A stretch of DNA of 5,856 nucleotides from Erysipelotrichaceae bacterium (GTDB lineage: Bacteria; Bacillota_I; Bacilli_A; Erysipelotrichales; Erysipelotrichaceae), in the NCBI GenBank assembly GCA_003510215.1, contig DOKQ01000149.1:1-5856 (forward strand). The letters run 5' to 3'. Positions 1 through 5,856 of this stretch are shown piece by piece. A program made the position numbers and the translations under genes. The notes below the pieces were generated by a model that was given only the letters and a program-made list of their open reading frames with translations, was not told the DNA's origin and ran no database searches. Within the stretch, counting starts at the first letter, position 1, and each line of letters opens with the position of its first letter.

Positions 1-140
1 CTCGTGGGTTAACTGAAGAACAGGCAGCCGAACTGATTATCCTTGGATTCTTGGAACCGTTTACCCGAGAGTTACCCATGGAATATGCGGTTGAGTTGAA
101 TCAGTTGCTCCGACTTGAGATGGAAGGATCGATTGGATGA
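1..140 (+). CDS. sufB: Fe-S cluster assembly scaffold protein SufB, C-terminal end (partial)
   Basis: Only the last 45 codons are present, read from base 3 to a TGA at 138-140; the start lies outside the window. The visible tail contains RGLTEEQAAELII, then GFLEPFTRELPMEYAVELN and finally EMEGSIG. This closely resembles the end of Bacillus-type SufB, as I remember it, and fits SufB better than its paralogue SufD. SufB is the scaffold of the cytosolic SufBCD complex, which builds iron-sulfur clusters with the ATPase SufC, SufD and the cysteine desulfurase SufS. In Bacillota sufB is commonly the last gene of the suf operon, which fits an unrelated gene following here. The stop overlaps the next start in an ATGA arrangement, so the two genes are probably co-transcribed and translationally coupled. 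The family is fairly certain; SufD is the only serious alternative. Confidence 0.85.
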   Translation, partial: RGLTEEQAAELIILGFLEPFTRELPMEYAVELNQLLRLEMEGSIG

Positions 141-682
141 GTAAAGTCGACATCAAGAAGTTGATGTTAGCTAAGCGAAAAAGCTTCGATAAAGATAAGA
201 AACGTCGATATGATGCCATCATCAAGGATCAGGCAATGTTTTTTACAGAAGATGCCACTACCATTGGGATCTATGCAGCAACACCGGATGAGGTGGATAC
301 TTATGCTATCATGGAAGATCTGATTTGGGATAGCAAAAAACGCATTGTGGTTCCTAAAGTCGAAGGTGATTTTCTAAAATTTTACCAGATTACTTCATTT
401 AAACAGTTTGAACCAGGGGCTTACGGAATCATGGAACCTACGGTGACAACTCCGGTGGAATTATCTGAAATTGATTTAATGTTTGTACCTCTTGTAGCCT
501 TTGATGCGACCTTGCATCGCATTGGCTACGGGAAGGGTTATTATGATCGTACATTGGCACATTGTTCCGCAAAAAAAATCGGTTTGGCCTTTAGTTTTCA
601 AGAGGTTAACGATATAATGAGTGCAGAACACGATGTCCCATGTGATATTATTATTACTGAAAAAGCCATTATCACATCGTGA
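137..682 (+). CDS. 5-formyltetrahydrofolate cyclo-ligase (MTHFS)
   Basis: Product of 181 residues, normal for this cytosolic enzyme, which uses ATP and Mg2+ to convert 5-formyl-THF to 5,10-methenyl-THF and so returns a stored or inhibitory folate to the one-carbon pool. The family signature RIGYGKGYYDR lies at residues 128-138. Other expected pieces are the basic N-terminal helix with KRK (13-15), the ATPDEVDT segment (48-55), VPKV (72-75), FEPGAYGIMEP (91-101) and the tail HDVPCDIIITE. The start at 137 overlaps the sufB stop (ATGA) and has a GGAAGGA ribosome binding site at 122-128, 8 bases upstream. The stop codon lies inside a hairpin at 661-692 that may end the suf-linked transcript here. 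Nothing in the protein looks degraded. The gene is called ygfA, fau or yqgN in different organisms, so no symbol is given. Confidence 0.93.
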   Translation: MSKVDIKKLMLAKRKSFDKDKKRRYDAIIKDQAMFFTEDATTIGIYAATPDEVDTYAIMEDLIWDSKKRIVVPKVEGDFLKFYQITSFKQFEPGAYGIMEPTVTTPVELSEIDLMFVPLVAFDATLHRIGYGKGYYDRTLAHCSAKKIGLAFSFQEVNDIMSAEHDVPCDIIITEKAIITS

Positions 683-694
683 AGTGGCTTTTGT
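661..694 (+). terminator. Hairpin with short T run at the end of the cyclo-ligase gene (terminator or attenuator)
   Basis: AAAAGCCATT at 661-670 pairs with AGTGGCTTTT at 683-692, with one G-T wobble. After a bulged A at 671, the stem continues as TCAC (672-675) with GTGA (679-682) around the three-base loop ATC. It is followed by TTTTGT (689-694). The cyclo-ligase stop codon TGA (680-682) forms part of the upper stem, so a terminating ribosome would cover the structure. The A run on the 5' side also makes it plausible as a terminator for the opposite strand. The T run is short and interrupted by G, so termination is probably partial. Pairing was found by eye, without an energy calculation. 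Confidence 0.6.
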
Positions 695-718
695 ATGTTT
701 CAAGGAAGAGGAAATACT

Positions 719-1882
719 ATGAGAAATAACAAAATTCTGATTCGCCAGTTTATGATTTTTGCCATTGTCTTTGTGGGGCTTGCCATGACAAACACACAAA
801 TGATTCCATTCCTTATCGATGCCGGATATTCACCTGAACAACGGGGGGTTTTACTCTCTGCAATGGCCTTTGTATCCATCTTTGGACAATTATGGGCTGG
901 GTATCTTTGCGATCGGTATCAGACAGTTAAACGATTCTTTAATCTATTTATGATTCTATTTGTGTTAGCCAATGCAGCTATGTACTGGGTTACTGAATAT
1001 AACTTCTTTTTCCATCTGCTCGCAGTTTCCATGATGGGAGGGTTCTTCAGAATTGTATCAGGACTACTTGAAACCTGGACGATTGAAACCAGTCAGTATT
1101 CCAGAGACAATTTCGGTATGATTCGAGCCTTTGGTTCGATTGGTTGGGCTATCGGTGCGCCTATCACCTCGTGGATTCTATCCGCTTATGGATATCGGGC
1201 TATCGGATTAAGCTTTGCTATTTTTGCACTGTTGTCGATGGTTGTGTCTAGAAAAATGCCAGATGCACATAAAGTAGTTACAGGTCAGTCCATTCGTTTT
1301 AGAGATGTAAAACAACTGATTGAACATAAGCCGTATTTGCTTCTTCTTGTCATTTTCGTGTTGGTAAATATCGTCTTTACGGCCGATATGTATACAGTTA
1401 TTGACAAAATTCTTGCTTTGGGTGGAACGAACGATGATGTGGCATTCAAATGGTCGTTTCAAGCAATTACAGAGTTACCGCTCTTCTTTCTAGGCGCAGT
1501 TGTTTTAAAATGGATGGGTGGAAAGAAGATGATGATCTTCGCGATTTTCATGTATTTCATCCGATTCTTCCTATATGCGGTTGCCACAACGCCATTTCAG
1601 CTTGTGATGATCTCTGGATTGCAGTTCGCAACATTTCCACTTCTGATGGTTGTGCAAAAGGTGCTTATTGATGATGAATCACCAGCACATCTGAAGTCAT
1701 CCGGTCAAATGTTTGCACTTTCTCTTTATGGAGGGTTATCGGCATTGCTGACGCCTCTATTATCCGGCTTTTTGGTAGGTAGTTTCGGCTATGACTTTAC
1801 GTTGTATGCATTAGCTTTCAGTTTGCTTGTTCCCCTCGGACTTTCTTTCTTGTACAAGCCTAAGAGTAAACTGAAGACGTAG
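719..1882 (+). CDS. Major facilitator superfamily transporter, LacY-like (MFS_1_like type)
   Basis: A 387-residue inner-membrane protein with about twelve hydrophobic segments, the usual MFS size. Between helices 2 and 3 is the MFS motif-A variant GYLCDRYQTVKR (61-72), and the matching loop between helices 8 and 9 has GGKK (267-270). The stretch FGMIRAFGSIGWAIGAPI (132-149) resembles helix 5 of the lactose permease LacY. By hand alignment E118, R136, E252 and R282 match LacY E126, R144, E269 and R302, while the positions of H322, E325 and K358 are Q302, T305 and G338. This suggests a sugar, nucleoside or related solute carrier of the oligosaccharide/nucleoside-symporter side of the MFS, but the substrate cannot be read from sequence. 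The start at 719 is chosen because GGAAGAGG (704-711) lies 7 bases upstream; the in-frame ATG at 695 has no such site. A strong terminator follows the gene, and a partial one precedes it. Confidence 0.85.
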   Translation: MRNNKILIRQFMIFAIVFVGLAMTNTQMIPFLIDAGYSPEQRGVLLSAMAFVSIFGQLWAGYLCDRYQTVKRFFNLFMILFVLANAAMYWVTEYNFFFHLLAVSMMGGFFRIVSGLLETWTIETSQYSRDNFGMIRAFGSIGWAIGAPITSWILSAYGYRAIGLSFAIFALLSMVVSRKMPDAHKVVTGQSIRFRDVKQLIEHKPYLLLLVIFVLVNIVFTADMYTVIDKILALGGTNDDVAFKWSFQAITELPLFFLGAVVLKWMGGKKMMIFAIFMYFIRFFLYAVATTPFQLVMISGLQFATFPLLMVVQKVLIDDESPAHLKSSGQMFALSLYGGLSALLTPLLSGFLVGSFGYDFTLYALAFSLLVPLGLSFLYKPKSKLKT

Positions 1883-1906
1883 AGGGATAAAACTCTTATC
1901 AATATC

Positions 1907-1944
1907 AACGCATGTGATTCAGCGAATGATCCGTGCGTTTTTTT
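1907..1944 (+). terminator. Rho-independent terminator after the MFS gene
   Basis: AACGCA at 1907-1912 pairs with TGCGTT at 1934-1939, and the run of seven T residues at 1938-1944 follows at once. Inside the loop, ATTC (1917-1920) can pair with GAAT (1924-1927), giving a second, upper stem. The position, 24 bases after the MFS stop and before the ECF promoter, is what an operon end should look like. A smaller hairpin, GATAA/TTATC at 1886-1900, lies just upstream and has no T run. Confidence 0.75.
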
Positions 1945-2011
1945 ATATCTGAAAGAAAATGTAAGCGTGAAAGAATAATGTTGGGTTCTGAAAAATTGGT
2001 AGAGGTTCAAC

Positions 2012-2040
2012 TTGTAAAACCGTAGGATTTATCCTATAAT
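2012..2040 (+). promoter_or_regulatory. Sigma-A type promoter of the ECF transporter operon
   Basis: A perfect -10 box TATAAT is at 2035-2040 and a 4-of-6 -35 box TTGTAA at 2012-2017, with a 17-base spacer. Transcription would begin near 2047, giving a leader of only about 33 bases before the start at 2080. That is too short for a known vitamin riboswitch, so any control is more likely by a DNA-binding protein. The promoter lies downstream of the MFS terminator and directly upstream of the first operon gene, which supports the call. There is no experimental proof of the start site. Confidence 0.7.
2023..2036. promoter_or_regulatory. Palindrome in the promoter spacer, candidate operator
   Basis: TAGGAT (2023-2028) and ATCCTA (2031-2036) are perfect inverted copies around a two-base TT centre. 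The site lies inside the -35/-10 spacer and covers the first two bases of the -10 box, so a bound repressor would block RNA polymerase. I do not recognise it as the box of a known regulator. Because it ends at the transcription start side of the promoter, it is not part of the transcript and cannot act as an RNA hairpin. Chance is possible for a 12-base-pair palindrome in AT-rich DNA. Confidence 0.4.
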
Positions 2041-2079
2041 CATCTTGTATGAGAAACATACATGGGAAAGGAGATTTAT

Positions 2080-2655
2080 ATGGAGAAGAATTGGATAACG
2101 TATTTATTTGGAAAGTGGAACACACAAACCGTGGTTGCGATCGCCATCGGTGCCGCACTGTTTGGGGTATTAATGATTTATGGTAGTATCACGGTGTTTA
2201 CCAATACTCGTTTGACGACAGCGATGATTGTTCCTGTCGTGGTTGGTGCACTTTATGGGGCTCTACCAGCAGCGATTGCATTGTTCTTTGGAAACATGTT
2301 TGCGGATCTTTTGGCTGGTTGGGGATTCTGGATTGACTGGTCCATCGGTAACTTTTTCCTGGGTCTATTTGTGGGATTATTACCGCTTTATGGCGCAAGA
2401 GTCAAAGATGGTATCTTCAAGCCGTTGCATGCTGTGATTTTTGGTGTGATTGCGGTTGTCGGTAATGCATTGGCTTTTGGTGTTTTGACACCAATCTTCA
2501 CCGTATTACTATATGGTGGTGAGTTAACCATCACATTTATGCAGGCATTTGCGGCATTTGCCAGTAACTCAATTGTATTAATTGCGGCAGGTATTCCGGT
2601 ACTGTTTGCCTTAGCAGCAAGTTACCGTCGTTCATCCGGATTACGTAAGGAGTAA
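2080..2655 (+). CDS. ECF transporter substrate-binding (S) component, UPF0397 type
   Basis: A 191-residue integral membrane protein with about five or six hydrophobic segments (near 17-37, 49-70, 88-105, 115-135 and 156-180), as expected for the S component that captures a vitamin or other micronutrient. The opening TVVAIAIGAALFG, the FWIDWSIGNFFLG region (83-95) and the very end GLRKE resemble the UPF0397 family, from memory of the staphylococcal protein. Databases often label that family riboflavin-type, but for most members the substrate is unproven. An AxxxA pattern at A22-A26 in the first helix matches the motif by which S components contact EcfT. The start at 2080 is chosen because AAAGGAG (2067-2073) lies 6 bases upstream; an in-frame ATG at 2062 would place that site inside the gene. 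It is the first gene of the operon and sits one base before the ATPase gene, as in other UPF0397 loci. Confidence 0.85.
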   Translation: MEKNWITYLFGKWNTQTVVAIAIGAALFGVLMIYGSITVFTNTRLTTAMIVPVVVGALYGALPAAIALFFGNMFADLLAGWGFWIDWSIGNFFLGLFVGLLPLYGARVKDGIFKPLHAVIFGVIAVVGNALAFGVLTPIFTVLLYGGELTITFMQAFAAFASNSIVLIAAGIPVLFALAASYRRSSGLRKE

Positions 2656-2656
2656 T

Positions 2657-4366
2657 ATGAAGAAACCATTGATAGAGTTTAAAGATTTCAGCTTCCGATA
2701 TAAGTCTCAAACGGAAGCCACTTTACACGATATCAATCTGACAATTTATCAACATGAGAAAGTGTTGCTTTTAGGACCTTCCGGAAGTGGAAAGTCCACC
2801 TTGGCACATTGTATCAATGGCTTAATCCCTCATAGCTTTGAGGGTGAAGTAAAAGGTAGTTGTAAAATTGCTGGTGTTGAGACAATCGACGCTAGCATTT
2901 TTGCTTTAAGTAAACATGTGGGTACTGTTTTGCAAGATTCAGATGCCCAGTTTGTCGGATTGAGCGTGGGTGAAGACATTGCATTTGCCCTTGAAAACCA
3001 GCAAATGAACCGAAATGATATGGTCAAACGAGTGTTTGCATCCGCTTCCCTGGTTGGAATGCAGGATTTTCTAAGCCACGTACCTTATCAGCTTTCAGGT
3101 GGACAAAAACAAAAGGTTTCAATGGCTGGTGTCATCAACGAGGATGTTTCCATCCTTCTTTTTGACGAACCGCTGGCAGCACTCGATCCTGCCATGGGAA
3201 AGACAGCCATTGAACTAATTGATGATTTATATAAGCAGTTGGGAAAAACCGTAGTTATCATTGAGCATCGACTCGAAGATGTACTCCATCGTCCGGTGGA
3301 TCGCATTTTACTTATGGACGAAGGACGTATCGTAGCAGATATGACACCTGAGCAACTGCTGACATCCAATTTATTAATACAATATGGTATTCGGGAACCA
3401 TTGTATGTCTCAGCTTTGAAACATGCAGGATGTGAGTTGAGTATCGAAGATTCACCTGCATCGATTTATCAGCTCGACCTATCAAGGCATCAGAAGAAAT
3501 TATTGGATTTCTCATCAACCTTCATCAGTTCGCAATCAACTTCATCACAGGATATTGTACTCACGGTGGAGGATGTCAGTTTTGCCTATGACAAAGAGCT
3601 CGTGTTGAAGGATGTTTCCTTTACTTTGCGTAAAGGCGAGCGAGTTGCGGTGGTAGGTAAAAATGGGGCAGGGAAAAGTACCATGGCTAAACTACTATGT
3701 GGGGTAATTCGACCAAACACAGGTAGGATCCTTGTTGAGCAAGAGGATTATCTTCACTTGACAATCAAACAGCTCGGCGAACGTTTTGGCTATGTTATGC
3801 AAAATCCCAATCAGATGATTGTGAAGGAAATGATCTTTGATGAAGTTGCCTTGGCACTTCGTCTCCGAGGTTATCATGAAGAGGAAATTTTAGCTAAGGT
3901 AATTGAGGTTCTTCAAATCTGTGGTTTGCATGCTATGAGAAACTGGCCGATCAGTGCATTAAGTTATGGCCAGAAAAAAAGAGTGACCATTGCTTCAATT
4001 CTGGCCTTATCACCGAAGGTACTGATACTTGATGAACCAACGGCAGGTCAGGATTATCGTCACTATACGGAAATGCTATCTTTTATTGAGCAACTTCAGA
4101 AACAGCTGAATCTAACAGTGATTTTCATTACCCACGATATGCATCTAGCGATTGAATACACGGATCGGGCGATTGTCTTTGCGGATGGTGAACTGATTGC
4201 GGATGATCAGGTGTTTAAAGTATTGTCTAATGATGATGTGATTGCTAGGGCCAATCTTAAACAGACATCCTTATATACATTAGCGACTCGCTTACAATTA
4301 AAACCTGAAGAGTTTATCGAACACTTCATTCAGGTCGAAAGGGGGAAAATCCATGAATCAGAATAA
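2657..4366 (+). CDS. ECF transporter duplicated ATPase (two ABC domains fused, YkoD type)
   Basis: Cytoplasmic 569-residue energy-coupling subunit that hydrolyses ATP to drive uptake through the S and T components. Domain 1 (about 5-245) has Walker A GPSGSGKST (40-48), Q-loop Q93, signature LSGGQ (146-150), Walker B ILLFDEP (166-172, catalytic E171), D-loop ALD (175-177) and switch H204. Domain 2 (about 300-530) has Walker A GKNGAGKST (334-342), Q-loop Q382, the altered signature LSYGQ (435-439), Walker B VLILDEP (455-461, E460), D-loop region AGQD (463-466) and H493. A serine-rich stretch (286-297) links the halves. Both sites keep their catalytic residues, so a functional heterodimer-like ATPase is expected. 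The length matches the fused ATPases found beside UPF0397 genes. The ribosome site AAGGAG (2647-2652) overlaps the end of the preceding gene, and the 3' end overlaps the T-component gene by 14 bases. Confidence 0.93.
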   Translation: MKKPLIEFKDFSFRYKSQTEATLHDINLTIYQHEKVLLLGPSGSGKSTLAHCINGLIPHSFEGEVKGSCKIAGVETIDASIFALSKHVGTVLQDSDAQFVGLSVGEDIAFALENQQMNRNDMVKRVFASASLVGMQDFLSHVPYQLSGGQKQKVSMAGVINEDVSILLFDEPLAALDPAMGKTAIELIDDLYKQLGKTVVIIEHRLEDVLHRPVDRILLMDEGRIVADMTPEQLLTSNLLIQYGIREPLYVSALKHAGCELSIEDSPASIYQLDLSRHQKKLLDFSSTFISSQSTSSQDIVLTVEDVSFAYDKELVLKDVSFTLRKGERVAVVGKNGAGKSTMAKLLCGVIRPNTGRILVEQEDYLHLTIKQLGERFGYVMQNPNQMIVKEMIFDEVALALRLRGYHEEEILAKVIEVLQICGLHAMRNWPISALSYGQKKRVTIASILALSPKVLILDEPTAGQDYRHYTEMLSFIEQLQKQLNLTVIFITHDMHLAIEYTDRAIVFADGELIADDQVFKVLSNDDVIARANLKQTSLYTLATRLQLKPEEFIEHFIQVERGKIHESE

Positions 4367-5204
4367 GTTTTTGATCCAGGTGACCCTGCAGGATACATTT
4401 TTGCATCGACTCAACGGTGAGACAAAAGTAAGATTGTTTGTGGTAGGTCTTGTGGCTGTCATTATGTCATTTGACTTACGCATCCTTGTTCCAATTCTTT
4501 TAGCATCGTCGCTGGGTGTTTTATTCAGTAAACCTAACTGGAAGTCCATTCGAATTGTCTTTCTGATTGTGGTAGGTGTTAATCTTTTAAACCTGTTTCT
4601 GTTTTATCTGGCAAACCCGAGTCTTGGCGAATACTGGTGTGGAGAAAATACGATTATTCATCAGTTTTCAACCCGTTATTATGTCAGTGTTGAAACGCTG
4701 TGGTATCTACTGGTTCGATTCATTAAAATGGTTACTTCCTTCATGGTATCGCTCTGGTTTATTATAACCATTACACCAAGTCAGTTTGCGGCTGGATTGG
4801 CAGCACATCGAGTTCCCTATAAGGTCGCTACCATCGTTTCCTTGGGGTTTCGATATATTCCGGACATTGCCCGTGATTATGAGAATATCAAGCTCTCCAT
4901 GCAAATGCGGGGCGTAGAACTCGATCCTAAGAAAGCGTCCATTTCAAAACGGCTGAAACAGTCGTTACTCATTCTGATCCCATTAATCATTACATCTTTC
5001 GACCGTGTATCAACCATTGCCAATGGTATGGATCTTCGAGGCTTCGGTCGTGGGAAACGTCGCAGCTATTATGTGGAACAGGATCCAACCGTTTGGGATA
5101 AGCGAGTTCGCTTCATCACGAATGTCATATTCATCTTAAGTATTGTATACATTGTAGGGTCAATGATATGGCCAGCGCCCACAAATATGTGGTGTCCGCT
5201 TTAA
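4353..5204 (+). CDS. ECF transporter transmembrane component (EcfT/CbiQ family)
   Basis: A 283-residue membrane protein that couples the ATPase to the S component. Hydrophobic helices lie near residues 26-58, 66-87, 116-140 and 255-275. The cytoplasmic coupling region carries the two short arginine-glycine motifs of the family, MQMRG (183-187) and GMDLRGFG (225-232). These are variants of the usual Ala-Arg-Gly motif and sit in the grooves of the two ATPase domains. FRYIPDIARDYENIK (166-180) is also typical of the family. The start at 4353 lies 7 bases after AAAGGGGG (4338-4345) and 14 bases inside the ATPase gene, which implies translational coupling and equal dosage of the two subunits. Because the operon encodes its own A and T subunits next to an S component, this looks like a dedicated (group I) rather than a shared (group II) ECF module. 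Confidence 0.9.
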   Translation: MNQNKFLIQVTLQDTFLHRLNGETKVRLFVVGLVAVIMSFDLRILVPILLASSLGVLFSKPNWKSIRIVFLIVVGVNLLNLFLFYLANPSLGEYWCGENTIIHQFSTRYYVSVETLWYLLVRFIKMVTSFMVSLWFIITITPSQFAAGLAAHRVPYKVATIVSLGFRYIPDIARDYENIKLSMQMRGVELDPKKASISKRLKQSLLILIPLIITSFDRVSTIANGMDLRGFGRGKRRSYYVEQDPTVWDKRVRFITNVIFILSIVYIVGSMIWPAPTNMWCPL

Positions 5205-5213
5205 AGAGGGTTT

Positions 5214-5856
5214 ATGATAAATTTAAATGATAACGTATTTAATGAATACATTGAGACACTGCAGGAAGTCTTACGGTTGCCAACCGTGTATGAAGCCGCA
5301 ACTGTCAGTGAGCATGCTCCATATGGCCAGCGAGTCCACCAGGGATATCTTTGGTTTAAACAGAAAGCTAAAGAATGGGGTTTTGATCTGATTGAAGTCA
5401 ACGGTCATGCATTGGCTATGGTTTATGGTAATCAAAAAACTAGAATTGAAAGTGTAAGTCATATGGATGTTGTTTCCGTAGGGGATGGTTGGTCCGTGGA
5501 TCCTTTTGGGGCACAAATTGTCAATCAAGCCCTTTATGGCCGCGGAACCCAGGATATGAAAGCGGCCTTGGTCGCAAACATGATTGCCCTCAAGTATATC
5601 AAAGAGAGTGATATGCAATTAAAACATCAGGTTCGTGTGGTTTGTGGTATGGATGAAGAACGAACGATGGAAGATATTCGTCTTTATGTTGAACAGGAAC
5701 ATGAGCCCTTGTTTGCCTTTACACCGGATGGTGCTTTTCCCATCAGTGGTGGCGAAAAGGGTGCGGTCATGTGGATTTTGCAAGGCCAGCTTGACATTCC
5801 TTCAATCATCTGGATGGATGGAGGCAGTGCGTGTAATGTCATCTGCGATGAGTTTA
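5214..5856 (+). CDS. M20 family metallodipeptidase, PepV type (3' end outside the window)
   Basis: The frame is open to the window edge and gives 214 codons of a protein that normally has about 450-470 residues. By analogy with PepV it would be a cytoplasmic, two-zinc aminopeptidase that splits dipeptides such as carnosine-like Xaa-His or other Xaa-Xaa substrates. Visible active-site pieces are HMD (H83 metal ligand, D85), GDGWSVDPF (90-98), the YGRGTQD bridge region (D114), DEE (147-149, with E148 the likely general base and E149 a ligand), and the FTPDGAFPI segment (D172 ligand) followed by GGEKG. The catalytic domain seems intact as far as it goes; the lid domain begins near residue 188 and the last zinc ligand is not in the window. 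The start at 5214 is the only in-frame ATG close to the preceding stop, with AAAGAGGG (5203-5210) just upstream. It follows the EcfT gene after 9 bases, so it is probably the fourth gene of the ECF operon. Related M20 peptidases are the main alternative. Confidence 0.88.
   Translation, partial: MINLNDNVFNEYIETLQEVLRLPTVYEAATVSEHAPYGQRVHQGYLWFKQKAKEWGFDLIEVNGHALAMVYGNQKTRIESVSHMDVVSVGDGWSVDPFGAQIVNQALYGRGTQDMKAALVANMIALKYIKESDMQLKHQVRVVCGMDEERTMEDIRLYVEQEHEPLFAFTPDGAFPISGGEKGAVMWILQGQLDIPSIIWMDGGSACNVICDEF

Noticed and set aside
695..718. Upstream in-frame ATG as the start of the MFS transporter.
   Set aside because: It directly follows the terminator-like hairpin and has no ribosome site, while GGAAGAGG serves the ATG at 719.
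476..799. Antisense open frame of 107 codons on the - strand.
   Set aside because: It runs opposite the end of the cyclo-ligase gene and the start of the MFS gene, both well supported, and its product has no recognisable domain.
2062..2079. Upstream in-frame ATG as the start of the S component.
   Set aside because: The Shine-Dalgarno sequence AAAGGAG lies just after this ATG and at ideal distance from the ATG at 2080, so the earlier codon would put the ribosome site within the coding region.
1945..2079. A riboswitch (preQ1, THF, SAM or TPP) in front of the ECF operon; the stretch AGAGGTTC at 2001-2008 recalls part of a preQ1-I element.
   Set aside because: The rest of the preQ1 core is absent, no terminator or sequestered ribosome site follows, and the stretch lies upstream of the likely transcription start, so it would not be transcribed from that promoter.
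5211..5221. Small palindrome TTTAT-G-ATAAA at the dipeptidase start codon.
   Set aside because: Five-base AT-only arms around a start codon are expected by chance in this DNA.
5271..5618. Antisense open frame of 115 codons on the - strand.
   Set aside because: It lies wholly opposite the dipeptidase active-site region, resembles no family I know, and the + strand frame shows clear M20 motifs.

Overview
This is an ordinary metabolic and transport stretch of what looks like a low- to mid-GC Bacillota (Firmicutes) chromosome. The evidence is strong AGGAG-type ribosome binding sites, a sigma-A-like promoter, Bacillus-type SufB C-terminal residues, a UPF0397-type ECF substrate component and a PepV-type dipeptidase. 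A more exact placement, for example Erysipelotrichales, would be a guess. Every supported gene is on the + strand and the window is densely coded.

Left part (1-1944). The window opens in the last codons of sufB (Fe-S cluster assembly scaffold). Its stop overlaps the start of a 5-formyltetrahydrofolate cyclo-ligase gene by an ATGA junction. That gene ends inside a hairpin with a short T run, which looks like a terminator or attenuator. A major facilitator superfamily transporter with LacY-like motifs follows, with its own Shine-Dalgarno sequence, and is closed by a clear rho-independent terminator with seven T residues.

Right part (1945-5856). A 135-base intergenic segment carries a good sigma-A promoter (TTGTAA-N17-TATAAT), and a perfect 6+6 palindrome fills part of its spacer, so it may be an operator. 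The promoter drives a tight operon. First comes an ECF transporter S component of the UPF0397 type, then a fused two-domain ECF ATPase (YkoD type), then the transmembrane EcfT component. The fourth gene is a PepV-like M20 metallodipeptidase that runs off the right edge. The first three genes form one complete vitamin/micronutrient uptake system with its own dedicated energizing module. Gaps or overlaps between the four genes are +1, -14 and +9 bases, so they are probably co-transcribed and partly translationally coupled.

I found no RNA gene, CRISPR array, insertion sequence, phage gene or riboswitch that I could support, and no wholly unknown system. The points that most deserve a second look are the palindrome in the ECF promoter, the unknown substrate of the ECF transporter and its link to the dipeptidase, and the hairpin that separates the cyclo-ligase from the MFS gene.
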